Positions 1 through 5,903 are shown, numbered from the stretch's first letter. The stretch: DNA of 6,533 nucleotides from an uncultured Lachnospiraceae bacterium (GCA_947177925.1 CAMWWJ010000194.1:1-6533), one strand, 5' to 3'. A program made the numbers and translations. The notes: generated by a model not told the origin, from the sequence alone.

Positions 1-247
1 CCCCGTGGAAGCAATAAAATATTTCTTCCTCGCTTCCCCCAAAAGCCGGGGTCATACATGCCATCCTGCCGGCCGAGTAAATGACACGCCCCTGTGTCAG
101 CCTGCCCTTTTCCCCAAATATCCGAAAAGAGCCCTCGCTGCACTCGCCCCGCTTTATGGTGAGTTCCAGTTTTGTACATGAAAAATCAAGGGAACCGTTC
201 TCGTACTCGAAGTTCCCTTCCAAAAGTCTCTCTATCACTTCCTCCAT
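1..247 (-). CDS. N-terminus of a large DUF5717-like protein (partial, runs off left edge)
   Basis: Reading the minus strand from the ATG at 247-245 gives 82 open codons to the window edge. The peptide begins MEEVIERLLEGNFEYENG and continues with LDFSC, a GSFRIFGEKGRLTQGRV stretch and TPAFGGSEEEIFY. From memory this pattern matches the N-terminus of DUF5717, a large (about 1,000 aa or more) Lachnospiraceae family of unknown function; I cannot confirm it without a search. No signal peptide is visible in this part. The start is supported by a GAGGGTG ribosome binding site about 8 nt upstream and by a good sigma-A promoter further upstream. It is divergent from the gene at 386. A plus-strand open frame at 81-368 overlaps it, but that translation has no recognisable domain. 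The gene call is fairly sure; the family name is moderate. Confidence 0.7.
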   Translation of the reverse strand, partial: MEEVIERLLEGNFEYENGSLDFSCTKLELTIKRGECSEGSFRIFGEKGRLTQGRVIYSAGRMACMTPAFGGSEEEIFYCFHG

Positions 248-278
248 GGCACTCACCCTCTTTTGCATATTTGTATTC

Positions 279-308
279 ATTATACCATTATATGGCGGTC
301 TTGTGCAA
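279..308 (-). promoter_or_regulatory. Sigma-A promoter for the minus-strand DUF5717-like gene
   Basis: On the minus strand a TTGCAC -35 box (303-308) and a perfect TATAAT -10 box (279-284) are separated by 18 bp. The predicted transcript would start near 272 and give a leader of about 25 nt before the ATG at 247. A second TATAAT (287-292) lies too close to the -35 box to be used with it. Confidence 0.7.
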
Positions 309-385
309 ATTTATTTTACGGTGAGACTTCCACACTTTGGCAATGCCGCATATACTGTTGATAAGTAAATCAATGAGGATTTTTT

Positions 386-826
386 ATGTCCAAAAACCTT
401 CATGCTGCCCAGACGGGCGCAGAAAACACAGATTCCGGTGAATTGCGTATAAACGTTACCTCCTCACTCGGACAGATTCCTATTCGGGATGCCACAGTTT
501 CCATCTCCTATGCAGGCTCCCCGGGCGATGTCATCGAAACGCTTTCCACAGACAGTTCCGGACTGACGGAGACTGTAACTCTTCCGGCTCCTCCCATCGA
601 CTTAAGCCTTGAACCGGAAACCGAAATACAGCCTTACTCCGAATACAATATTACGGTGACGGCGCCCGGCTATGAACCGGTGGAGGTAACCGGCTCCGAG
701 CTTTTGGCAGATACCGTATCTCTCCAGCCCATACGCATGAATCCGCTGGAAATCACAGAGGAAGAGGAAAAACTTGTCAACATTCCGCCCCATACGCTTT
801 GGGGAAGCAAACCGGGAACATTGTAG
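386..826 (+). CDS. Truncated CnaB-like domain protein, N-terminus of a spore cortex-lytic/peptidoglycan-binding type protein
   Basis: This 146-aa product has a hydrophilic N-terminus, then a carboxypeptidase-regulatory/CnaB-like beta-sandwich at about residues 18-118. Visible markers are GELRINV, the IRDATVSI strand, STDSSGLTETVTLPAPP, PYSEYNITVTAPGYEPVEV and SLQPIRMNPLE. From memory, Lachnospiraceae homologues annotated as spore cortex-lytic or peptidoglycan-binding proteins start with this domain, continue through an IPPH-type linker into a proline-rich segment, and then a longer C-terminal domain. Here the linker VNIPPHTLWG (residues 131-140) is present, but the protein ends six residues later (SKPGTL, stop 824-826), just where homologous sequence should continue. 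The C-terminal domain is therefore probably lost to insertion of the downstream element. The start is supported by GAGG at 375-378. There is no signal peptide. Whether the stub is functional is unknown. Confidence 0.75.
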   Translation: MSKNLHAAQTGAENTDSGELRINVTSSLGQIPIRDATVSISYAGSPGDVIETLSTDSSGLTETVTLPAPPIDLSLEPETEIQPYSEYNITVTAPGYEPVEVTGSELLADTVSLQPIRMNPLEITEEEEKLVNIPPHTLWGSKPGTL

Positions 827-924
827 TAAATCGGAACAAACAAAATACAATCACTAAGACGAATACCCACATTTTCTCAAAGCTATGTTTTAGGCTTTCG
901 CACTAAAAAAAGGACAAGTTCATT
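803..924. mobile_element. Probable left junction and left end of an integrative element
   Basis: Homology to the flanking gene appears to stop at about codon 140 (803-805), and the next recognisable gene is an ICE-type helix-turn-helix pseudogene beginning at 925. The left attachment site should therefore lie between about 803 and 830. Large serine recombinases of the TndX/TnpX type cross over at GA dinucleotides; GA occurs at 804-805 and 816-817, but this alone does not fix the crossover point. The rest, 827-924, shows no gene; only a weak AAAGC/GCTTT hairpin (879-883 with 894-898) is visible. The junction call is inferred from gene content and was not read from a matching right end, which lies outside the window. 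Confidence 0.5.
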
Positions 925-1302
925 ATGCCAGTATTCAGAGTAAAGAAAGTCAAAGATTATACGATTATGCCAAATCTTCATTTACACAACCGTCAGTTGT
1001 CTCTAAGGGCAAAGGGATTACTGTGTCAAATGCTCTCAATGCCCCCAGAATGGAATTTTACACTACAAGGGTTAGCCGTATATCAACAAAGAGGGATTAG
1101 GCGCCATTACAACGGTTATACGCGAATTAGAACAGGCAGGATATATTACCCGTGCCAGAATAAGAAACGAAAAGGGACAGCTTCGGGAAATGGAATATAC
1201 AGTTTATTCTTCTCCAATGCTGAATGAGGATTATAGCAAAACCCTGTTATGGAAAATCCTACATCGGATAATCCGATTTTTCCTATCATGGGAAAGGCAT
1301 AA
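925..1302 (+). pseudogene. Frameshifted ICE-type helix-turn-helix (HTH_36-like) protein
   Basis: The first 52 codons from the ATG at 925 (AAAGGA at 909-914) read MPVFRVKKVKDYTIMPNLHL and then LSLRAKGLLCQMLSMPPEW. This is the recognisable start of helix-turn-helix proteins near one end of Tn1549-like clostridial ICEs. Removing a single extra T near 1079-1081 restores the family sequence: GLAV in the first frame continues as INKEGLGAITTVIRELEQAG and then YITRARIRNEKGQLREMEY in the next frame. A second shift between about 1218 and 1249 returns to the original frame, where NPVMENPTSDNPIFP resembles the repetitive ENPT tail of the family and ends at TAA 1300-1302. The unshifted frame runs to 1227 but is nonsense after codon 52. 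Intact members are thought to act in element replication or regulation. The gene is almost certainly inactive unless the shifts are sequencing errors. Confidence 0.8.
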
Positions 1303-1362
1303 AGAAGAATTCGCTGGGCTTGTGTTTCTGTCTGCTGAAGATATAGAGTAATTGAATATCCA

Positions 1363-1402
1363 GGGAATGACAGTCTGCTGACTGCCGTTTCCCAGTTTTT
1401 TG
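1363..1402 (+). terminator. Rho-independent terminator between the HTH pseudogene and the sigma operon
   Basis: GGGAATGACAGTC (1363-1375) pairs with GACTGCCGTTTCCC (1380-1393) around a TGCT loop, with one mismatch and a small bulge. A T-rich tract (1396-1401, then more Ts) follows. It insulates the cargo operon from upstream transcription. Confidence 0.75.
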
Positions 1403-1446
1403 CTTGTTTTATCTACTTAATCGTATATGATTATATTTATAGCTGT

Positions 1447-1474
1447 TTGAAAAAGCGAAATAAAATATTATAAA
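1447..1474 (+). promoter_or_regulatory. Candidate sigma-A promoter of the sigma/anti-sigma/ABC operon
   Basis: A TTGAAA -35-like box (1447-1452) lies 16 bp before TATAAA (1469-1474), in the AT-rich stretch ahead of the sigma-factor gene. Transcription would start near 1481 with a leader of about 55 nt. The region is so AT-rich that chance matches are expected. A TGTAAC motif at 1490-1495, inside a 5-bp inverted repeat TTTGT/ACAAA (1488-1498), could instead be the -35 element of an autoregulated ECF promoter, but no CGTC-like -10 box is found at the right distance. Confidence 0.4.
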
Positions 1475-1535
1475 AAAATTGAAATTGTTTGTAACAAATC
1501 GCACTTGAGAAGAACTAACAATATGAGGTGCTGAT

Positions 1536-2033
1536 ATGGATAAAGAAAAAATTGATGAAATATATCGGGAAAATGCTTCCATGATATATAAATTTCTCTG
1601 CGGTTTAACACAGGACAGCGGGCTTGCCGAGGAACTGACGCAGGAAACATTCTTTCAAGCAGTCAAAGGAATTGACAAATTTAGAGGAGACTGCAAAATT
1701 TCCGTCTGGCTATGCGGAATTGCCAAAAATTTATGGTATAAAGAGCTCGAAAAAAGAAGCAAGCATAAAACCGCCCCACTGGACGATACAATACCTTCTA
1801 ATGAAAATGTAGAAAATAAAAGCATTGTTAATTTGCAGAAAATAGAAATTTTCCGCCTTATGCACAACTTAGATGATTTGACAAGAGAAGTCATGTATTT
1901 ACGATTGGCAGGATATCTACAATTTTCTGAAATTGCGGCTATTTTGGGAAAAACGGAAAATTGGGCTAGAGTAACTTATTACAGGGGAAAACAAAAAATA
2001 ATGAAAGGAATGAATGAATGGAACGAGAATTAG
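1536..2033 (+). CDS. ECF-type RNA polymerase sigma factor (sigma-70 family)
   Basis: The 165-aa length is typical for extracytoplasmic-function sigma factors. Region 2 spans about residues 8-74, with ELTQETF at 33-39 and FRGDCKISVWLCGIAKNLW around 49-67, the helices that bind core polymerase and melt the -10 region. Region 4 spans about 108-157, with LTREVMYLRLAGYLQFSEIA followed by the recognition helix around 138-155 that contacts the -35 box. There is no region 1.1 or 3. The start has a good GAGGTG site at 1525-1530. The end overlaps the anti-sigma gene by 16 nt, implying translational coupling and near-stoichiometric production. The likely job is to transcribe its own operon when released by the anti-sigma factor; the target promoters are unknown. 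Confidence 0.95.
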   Translation: MDKEKIDEIYRENASMIYKFLCGLTQDSGLAEELTQETFFQAVKGIDKFRGDCKISVWLCGIAKNLWYKELEKRSKHKTAPLDDTIPSNENVENKSIVNLQKIEIFRLMHNLDDLTREVMYLRLAGYLQFSEIAAILGKTENWARVTYYRGKQKIMKGMNEWNEN

Positions 2034-2776
2034 CTTGTGAGATTGTAAAAGATTTGCTTCCTCTCTATGTGGACGGGATTGTAAGTGATTTTTCCAAAAA
2101 GAGCATAGAAAATCATTTGGAGCATTGTACGGATTGTAAAGAGGTGTACCACGATATGGCTTTTCATTTAGAAATGGAAACGCCGCCGACAGAAGTTTCA
2201 GATGTAAAAAGATTTTTGAAAAAAACAAAGAAGAGGTATCTGTTATATGGATTAGGTGGTCTTAGCTTTATTGCAATAATTGTCTGTCTAATTGTGGATT
2301 TAGCTGTAAACAAAGGAATTACATGGTCTTTGACTGCAGGAAGCTCTTGCTTATTTGCGGACGCTTTTATATACGCTCTTTCAACTTGCAAAAAGAATAA
2401 AGGCTGTATTGCAATGGCAGTTATAAGCATTGGAACATTCTGTCTGCTTTCAGTCATACAGATTACTAGATATTATCTTATGGAAACAGGGACAGTCTGG
2501 TTTTTCCGCTATGGTTTACCTATCCTGCTGTTATGGCTTCTTATCCTCTGGTTTCCAGTACTTATAAGAACATTCCTAAAATGGAACATTTGGGATTGCA
2601 TAGCATTGTTTCTGTTATTGGTAATCATAGGAAACTATGCAACAAAACTAATTACAGGAGATTATGTGTGGAATGATGTACTCCATATGCAAGAATTTAT
2701 AGGTAATGCCCTTGGAGAAGTAATTGGAATAATATTATTTGGAATTATTGGGAGGATTGAAAAATGGAGAAAATAA
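2018..2776 (+). CDS. Zinc-finger (zf-HC2) anti-sigma factor with a multi-pass membrane domain
   Basis: The 252-aa protein starts with an anti-sigma zinc-finger domain: C7, then H33-x3-C37-x2-C40 (the HxxxCxxC signature), which in this family clamps the partner sigma factor. The helical segment CEIVKDLLPLYVDG is typical. A short charged linker ends in KKTKKRY near residue 73. About six hydrophobic segments follow, at roughly 74-96, 101-122, 130-151, 161-185, 191-212 and 228-246, placing the C-terminal two-thirds in the membrane. Many ZAS-type anti-sigma factors have only a single membrane span, so the large membrane domain may itself be the sensor; this is inference. The AAAGGAA site at 2004-2010 sets the start, inside the sigma-factor gene. 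The end overlaps the ATPase gene by 13 nt. Confidence 0.9.
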   Translation: MERELACEIVKDLLPLYVDGIVSDFSKKSIENHLEHCTDCKEVYHDMAFHLEMETPPTEVSDVKRFLKKTKKRYLLYGLGGLSFIAIIVCLIVDLAVNKGITWSLTAGSSCLFADAFIYALSTCKKNKGCIAMAVISIGTFCLLSVIQITRYYLMETGTVWFFRYGLPILLLWLLILWFPVLIRTFLKWNIWDCIALFLLLVIIGNYATKLITGDYVWNDVLHMQEFIGNALGEVIGIILFGIIGRIEKWRK

Positions 2777-3687
2777 TCAGTGTAAAAAATCTAAGAAAAG
2801 CATATAAAAAGGAAACTGCCGTTGAGAATGTATGCTTTGAACTTACACCCGGAAGTATCATGGGACTATTGGGAACAAACGGGGCGGGTAAAACTACGAC
2901 ATTAAAGATGATTACCAACTTGTGTTCTAAAGATAACGGGAAAATCGTCATAGACAACGTATCATTAGACGAAAATCCCGGACTGGCATTGTCAAAGGTT
3001 GGGGCAGCACTTGATACCCCCAGTTTTTATCCAGAACTGACCGCAAGAGAAAATATAGAATGTTTTGCACATCTATATGAAAATATCCCTAACGGGCAAG
3101 TCATGGAATTACTTGATTATGTCGGGCTTAGTTCACAGGCTGAAAAGAAAGTAAAAAAGTTTTCGCTTGGAATGAAACAAAGGTTGGCATTGGCAAGAGC
3201 TATGTTAGGGCAACCAAAATTGATTATTTTAGACGAACCGGCAAACGGATTAGACCCGCAGGGACAGATTAACCTATACCGTCTGATTTGTGATATGGCG
3301 AAAGAACGAAACACAACATTTATTGTTTCATCACACCAACTACATGATATGGAAAAATTCTGTACCGATATTTTAATTTTAGATAAGGGAAAAAGTATCT
3401 TGCAGGGGAAGACGGAAGAAATTTTATCTGAAACGACAAATATTGTTGACTGCATACTGGAAGAAACAAAAGCTGCTAGGAGCGTCCTCTCCGGGTGTCA
3501 AGGAATAATTTTGGTGTCACAGAAAGGAAATCAGTTTACAATCAGACTTGAAAATATCTGTTTCGATGAATTTGTAAAAAAACTTGTAGCAAACCATTTG
3601 CATATCAGCTATCTTTCCATGCGGAAACATTCATTGCAGGATCTTTTTCTGAAATTGACAGGGGGAGCAGAGCCATGTATCCATTAA
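2764..3687 (+). CDS. ABC transporter ATP-binding protein, BcrA/lantibiotic-immunity type
   Basis: This 307-aa ATPase powers the membrane pair encoded next. The Walker A motif is GTNGAGKTT at 37-45, the signature is SLGMKQR at 134-140, Walker B is LIILDEP at 153-159, the D-loop is NGLDPQG at 161-167, and the switch histidine is H191 in SSHQ. At the Q-loop position the sequence reads ALDTPSFYPELT (82-93) with Asp84 where most ABC ATPases have Gln. From memory, BcrA-like members carry an acidic residue there too. A C-terminal extension of about 100 residues (from about 205) is typical of the bacitracin and lantibiotic self-protection subfamily. GGGAGG at 2750-2755 supports the start. The gene overlaps its neighbours by 13 nt on each side. 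Export or removal of a peptide antibiotic is plausible; the substrate is unknown. Confidence 0.96.
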   Translation: MEKIISVKNLRKAYKKETAVENVCFELTPGSIMGLLGTNGAGKTTTLKMITNLCSKDNGKIVIDNVSLDENPGLALSKVGAALDTPSFYPELTARENIECFAHLYENIPNGQVMELLDYVGLSSQAEKKVKKFSLGMKQRLALARAMLGQPKLIILDEPANGLDPQGQINLYRLICDMAKERNTTFIVSSHQLHDMEKFCTDILILDKGKSILQGKTEEILSETTNIVDCILEETKAARSVLSGCQGIILVSQKGNQFTIRLENICFDEFVKKLVANHLHISYLSMRKHSLQDLFLKLTGGAEPCIH

Positions 3688-4439
3688 CAAGATTATATGC
3701 AAGGAAAATATACAGACAAAAATTAATTTACATTTTTTTTGCCTGCTTTTTTACAGCATCTTTCTTTTATGCTTTTCTTATTTCAACACCACAAATGGAA
3801 GAAATGCTGAATATCAACATTGGAATTGTTGGGAGAAAAAACTTCCCCGAATTTATGATGAGATTTTATGTCGGAACAGTGGGTATTCTTTTTAATGTAT
3901 TTCTGCTGACGTTGTTTATTTGTGAGGAAGATAAGAACAAAATGCTTTATCAGCCTTTATTGCATGGGGAAAATCGTAGCAGAATGATACGATCAAAAAT
4001 TTATGTTGCCGCTAGTATGTCAATGATTTTTGTTTTGCTGACAGCTATTATAAATTACACAACAGCCTTTATGCGTTGGGGCTATGAAATTTTTGAACAG
4101 ACAGCCTTAATCAGAACTGTTATGAAATATCTGTTATCGGGTATTTATATGTCTGTTATAACACTTGGAATAATTGCACTATGCATATATACCCGTAACG
4201 CATGGAAAACGATATTTTTTGTGATTATTTATCTGTTGATTGACCAATTTATTTACAGCTCCAATATTACATTTTTACAAAAAATGTGGCTTGGATATTA
4301 CCTTAACCTTTGGACATTTACATATGAGTATCAGAAAATGCCATTTAGTGAATTGCTTATAGGAATATTCATTATGATATTGTACGGAATTGTTTTTTTT
4401 CAAATATGCCTATACAGAACAAAAAAAATTGATTTTTGA
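3675..4439 (+). CDS. ABC-2 type permease subunit 1
   Basis: This 254-aa integral membrane protein has about six predicted spans (roughly 16-37, 64-83, 109-131, 150-172, 178-195 and 227-247). A large first loop follows span 1, and a charged cytoplasmic loop with QPLLHG (93-98) and basic residues precedes span 3, as in BcrB/lantibiotic-immunity permeases of the ABC-2 family. The N-terminus is basic and cytoplasmic. It starts inside the end of the ATPase gene (13-nt overlap) behind GGGGGAG at 3661-3667. It resembles the next gene along its length: both have a CxE segment, the QPLL-G motif and an F-x-x-WG-x-x-IF segment at matching positions. The two probably form a heterodimeric channel. Family assignment rests on topology, motifs and context. 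Confidence 0.9.
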   Translation: MYPLTRLYARKIYRQKLIYIFFACFFTASFFYAFLISTPQMEEMLNINIGIVGRKNFPEFMMRFYVGTVGILFNVFLLTLFICEEDKNKMLYQPLLHGENRSRMIRSKIYVAASMSMIFVLLTAIINYTTAFMRWGYEIFEQTALIRTVMKYLLSGIYMSVITLGIIALCIYTRNAWKTIFFVIIYLLIDQFIYSSNITFLQKMWLGYYLNLWTFTYEYQKMPFSELLIGIFIMILYGIVFFQICLYRTKKIDF

Positions 4440-4451
4440 GTGAGGTAAAAG

Positions 4452-5198
4452 ATGATTATAAAATTATTAAATATACAATTTGCACGACTGAAAAGGCAAA
4501 AGATATTATATTTATTTTTTGTTGTGATGGCAGTAATTATCATCTCCAATGCGCTTCAATGTGCAGGCAGTTCAGAAGATAATGGCATGAGATATTATGC
4601 AGGCGGTAAATTTCCAACAATGTGTATGCAGTCCTATATTGATATTGTCGGTACACTATTCCTTAGCTTTATCAGTGCAGTATTGATTTGTGGGGAAAAG
4701 GCAAGCGGTATGTTGAGGCAGCCTTTGTTGAATGGCGTTTCCAAAAAACAGCTTTTAATAGCAAAAACTGTTAGTATTTTCACGGTTGCATTGATATTTT
4801 TTTTGTTTGTGGTAATCGTTAGTATTGTAACAGGCTTCGTTTTATGGGGCAGTCATATATTTGATAATGCACAGGAATATTTGTTACAAATATTACTATT
4901 AACCTTTCCACAGACAACAATGGTTCTGTTTTTAGTGCTTTTGTCCTTATATATGTCGAATATATCCAGTATGATGTGCGCTTCTCTGATAATTTTGTTA
5001 GTCAATAATTTATTTAGCCAGTTTTTTGGCAGTTACATTTCGTTTATAGATTTTATGTATTATCTGTATGTTTTTTCTGGATATAACGGAATGGAATTAA
5101 CAAGCAAAATGATTGTATTAGGTATTGCTGTTAATAGCATAACAGGAATTGTTCTTGTTTATGGAATTAGCAGACGCACAAACAGTATGATAATGTAA
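4452..5198 (+). CDS. ABC-2 type permease subunit 2 (paralogue of subunit 1)
   Basis: This 248-aa membrane protein has about six spans (roughly 16-34, 62-80, 104-131, 144-167, 173-190 and 220-239) and the same layout as the preceding permease. CGEKASGMLRQPLLNG (80-95) aligns with the CEEDKNKMLYQPLLHG block of subunit 1, and FVLWGSHIF (129-137) with FMRWGYEIF. It starts 12 nt after the preceding stop behind TGAGG at 4441-4445, the only non-overlapping junction in the operon. The tandem pair suggests an old duplication followed by divergence, giving a heterodimeric transmembrane unit for the one ATPase. It is probably the last intact gene of the operon. The substrate is not evident. Confidence 0.9.
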   Translation: MIIKLLNIQFARLKRQKILYLFFVVMAVIIISNALQCAGSSEDNGMRYYAGGKFPTMCMQSYIDIVGTLFLSFISAVLICGEKASGMLRQPLLNGVSKKQLLIAKTVSIFTVALIFFLFVVIVSIVTGFVLWGSHIFDNAQEYLLQILLLTFPQTTMVLFLVLLSLYMSNISSMMCASLIILLVNNLFSQFFGSYISFIDFMYYLYVFSGYNGMELTSKMIVLGIAVNSITGIVLVYGISRRTNSMIM

Positions 5199-5207
5199 AA
5201 TACATTG

Positions 5208-5220
5208 CACTTTAAAAGTG
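5208..5220. repeat. Short palindrome after the permease gene
   Basis: CACTTT and AAAGTG flank a single A (5208-5220), a 6-bp perfect inverted repeat between the last permease and the regulator pseudogene. It has no T-tract, so it is not a terminator. It could be an operator, but it is short enough to be chance. Confidence 0.4.
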
Positions 5221-5231
5221 GGCGATAACAT

Positions 5232-5628
5232 ATGAAAATACTGTTGCTGACACTTAATGAACAAGATGAAAATGCGATTGACAAAATTATAGCAGTACTA
5301 ACTTGAAGCCGTGCAGATTACCACCACTCGAACTCTATCTTTTCCGGGTTTGGAAATAAGGCAGAGCTAACGCATGGTAATTCAAAATGGAGAAGAAATA
5401 AACCTTACCCGTCTTGAATAAAGTACACTTGTGTATCTTGCTTCCAATCCCGGCATTGTCCTCACAAGGTCACAGATATTTGAAGCCGTCTGGAACATGG
5501 ACAGCAATAGTTGCCATTCAAGTGTTGTCAACGTGATTTACAACCTGCGGAAAAAGATTGAGCCGGACAGTAAAAACCCAATCTATATAAAAACTGTGTT
5601 GGGTGTCGGCTATAAATTCAACGGATAA
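5232..5628 (+). pseudogene. Decayed winged-helix (OmpR-type) transcriptional regulator lacking a receiver domain
   Basis: The ATG at 5232 opens MKILLLTLNEQDENAIDKII and stops at TGA 5304-5306. A one-base shift near 5299-5304 continues as LEAVQITTTRTLSFPGLEI. That frame reaches the true end (stop 5626-5628) except for two internal stops: TAA 5368-5370, probably from CAA, between RQS and RMVIQNGEEINLTRLE; and TAA 5419-5421, probably from a Tyr codon, before STLVYLASNPG. The remainder, with TRSQIFEAVWNMDSNSCHSS and VLGVGYKFNG, is a clear OmpR/PhoB DNA-binding domain. A GTG at 5431 opens a 65-codon frame, but it lacks the first strands of the fold. Related ICE proteins of about 130 aa also lack a phosphoacceptor domain, so the short length is probably original; the frameshift and stops are the damage. 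It may once have regulated the transporter. Confidence 0.85.
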
Positions 5629-5629
5629 G

Positions 5630-5676
5630 CACCGGGAAAGGCAGCTTGATTGACTGTCCTCCCTGGTGTCTTTTTC
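5630..5676 (+). terminator. Rho-independent terminator after the cargo region
   Basis: CACCGGGAAAGGCAG (5630-5644) pairs with CTGTCCTCCCTGGTG (5654-5668) over 15 positions, with two wobbles and two mismatches, around a 9-nt loop. TCTTTTT follows. It starts two bases after the regulator stop codon and probably ends the whole operon transcript. Confidence 0.75.
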
Positions 5677-5695
5677 TGCTTTCTTTAAGAGGGTA

Positions 5696-5715
5696 AAGCC
5701 AACTTTAGTTGGCTT
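5696..5715. repeat. Perfect 9-bp inverted repeat
   Basis: AAGCCAACT and AGTTGGCTT flank TT. It is the first of three inverted repeats in the gene-free stretch 5629-5963. There is no T-tract after it, so a simple terminator is unlikely. The near-perfect symmetry suits a protein-binding site or a small RNA hairpin. Confidence 0.7.
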
Positions 5716-5734
5716 GGACACATTCCCAACAAGC

Positions 5735-5773
5735 AAATTTTCACAAGTCCGCAGAACAATAATGTGAAAATTT
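5735..5773. repeat. Perfect 11-bp inverted repeat with a 17-nt centre
   Basis: AAATTTTCACA (5735-5745) and TGTGAAAATTT (5763-5773) are exact reverse complements. This is the longest perfect inverted repeat noticed in the window. It could be an oriT-like nick-region hairpin, a recombination directionality site or an operator; the sequence does not decide. Confidence 0.75.
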
Positions 5774-5775
5774 AC

Positions 5776-5795
5776 GGGATTGAGTACTCAATTCC
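5776..5795. repeat. 14-bp perfect palindrome (20 bp with a wobble)
   Basis: ATTGAGTACTCAAT (5779-5792) is its own reverse complement. Including flanking GGG and TCC, the symmetry extends to 20 bases with one G-T pair. It begins two bases after the preceding inverted repeat. A continuous palindrome of this kind suits a dimeric DNA-binding protein better than an RNA hairpin. Confidence 0.65.
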
Positions 5796-5802
5796 TATGC
5801 TT

Positions 5803-5903
5803 GCTATTCCGCTATTCTAAACTTTTTATAAAATTCCCCAAAAAACTTTCCAGATTTTCCCTCGCCTTCGTAGTAAGGGAAAAGGGGTAATTTACGCTAT
5901 TCC
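5803..5903 (+). repeat. Short GCTATTCC-type direct repeats
   Basis: GCTATTC occurs at 5803-5809 and 5811-5817 with an 8-bp period, and again at 5896-5902. A TTTTCCCT/AGGGAAAA inverted repeat (5855-5862 with 5876-5883) lies between. The repeats are short and may be chance. The rest of 5796-5963 contains no gene, and I found no convincing promoter for the small gene at 5964. Confidence 0.35.

Noticed and set aside
349..356. CATATACT as a sigma-E-like sporulation -10 box for the gene at 386
   Set aside because: No matching -35 element is found 13-15 bp upstream, so the match is not better than chance.
81..368. Plus-strand open frame of 95 codons
   Set aside because: It lies mostly opposite the minus-strand DUF5717-like frame, has no convincing ribosome binding site, and its translation shows no recognisable domain.
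602..870. Minus-strand open frames under the CnaB-domain gene
   Set aside because: They are antisense to a frame with clear domain-like sequence and show no family features or ribosome binding site.
1303..1351. Open continuation after the HTH pseudogene (EEFAGLVFLSAEDIE)
   Set aside because: It is in the shifted frame, has no recognised family, and the tail-like sequence in the other frame ends at 1302.
3117..3455. Minus-strand open frame opposite the ABC ATPase
   Set aside because: Antisense to a gene with all ABC motifs; the translation is low-complexity and lacks a start signal.
5518..5736. Minus-strand frame across the regulator end and terminator
   Set aside because: It runs through a clear terminator hairpin and is antisense to a conserved DNA-binding domain.
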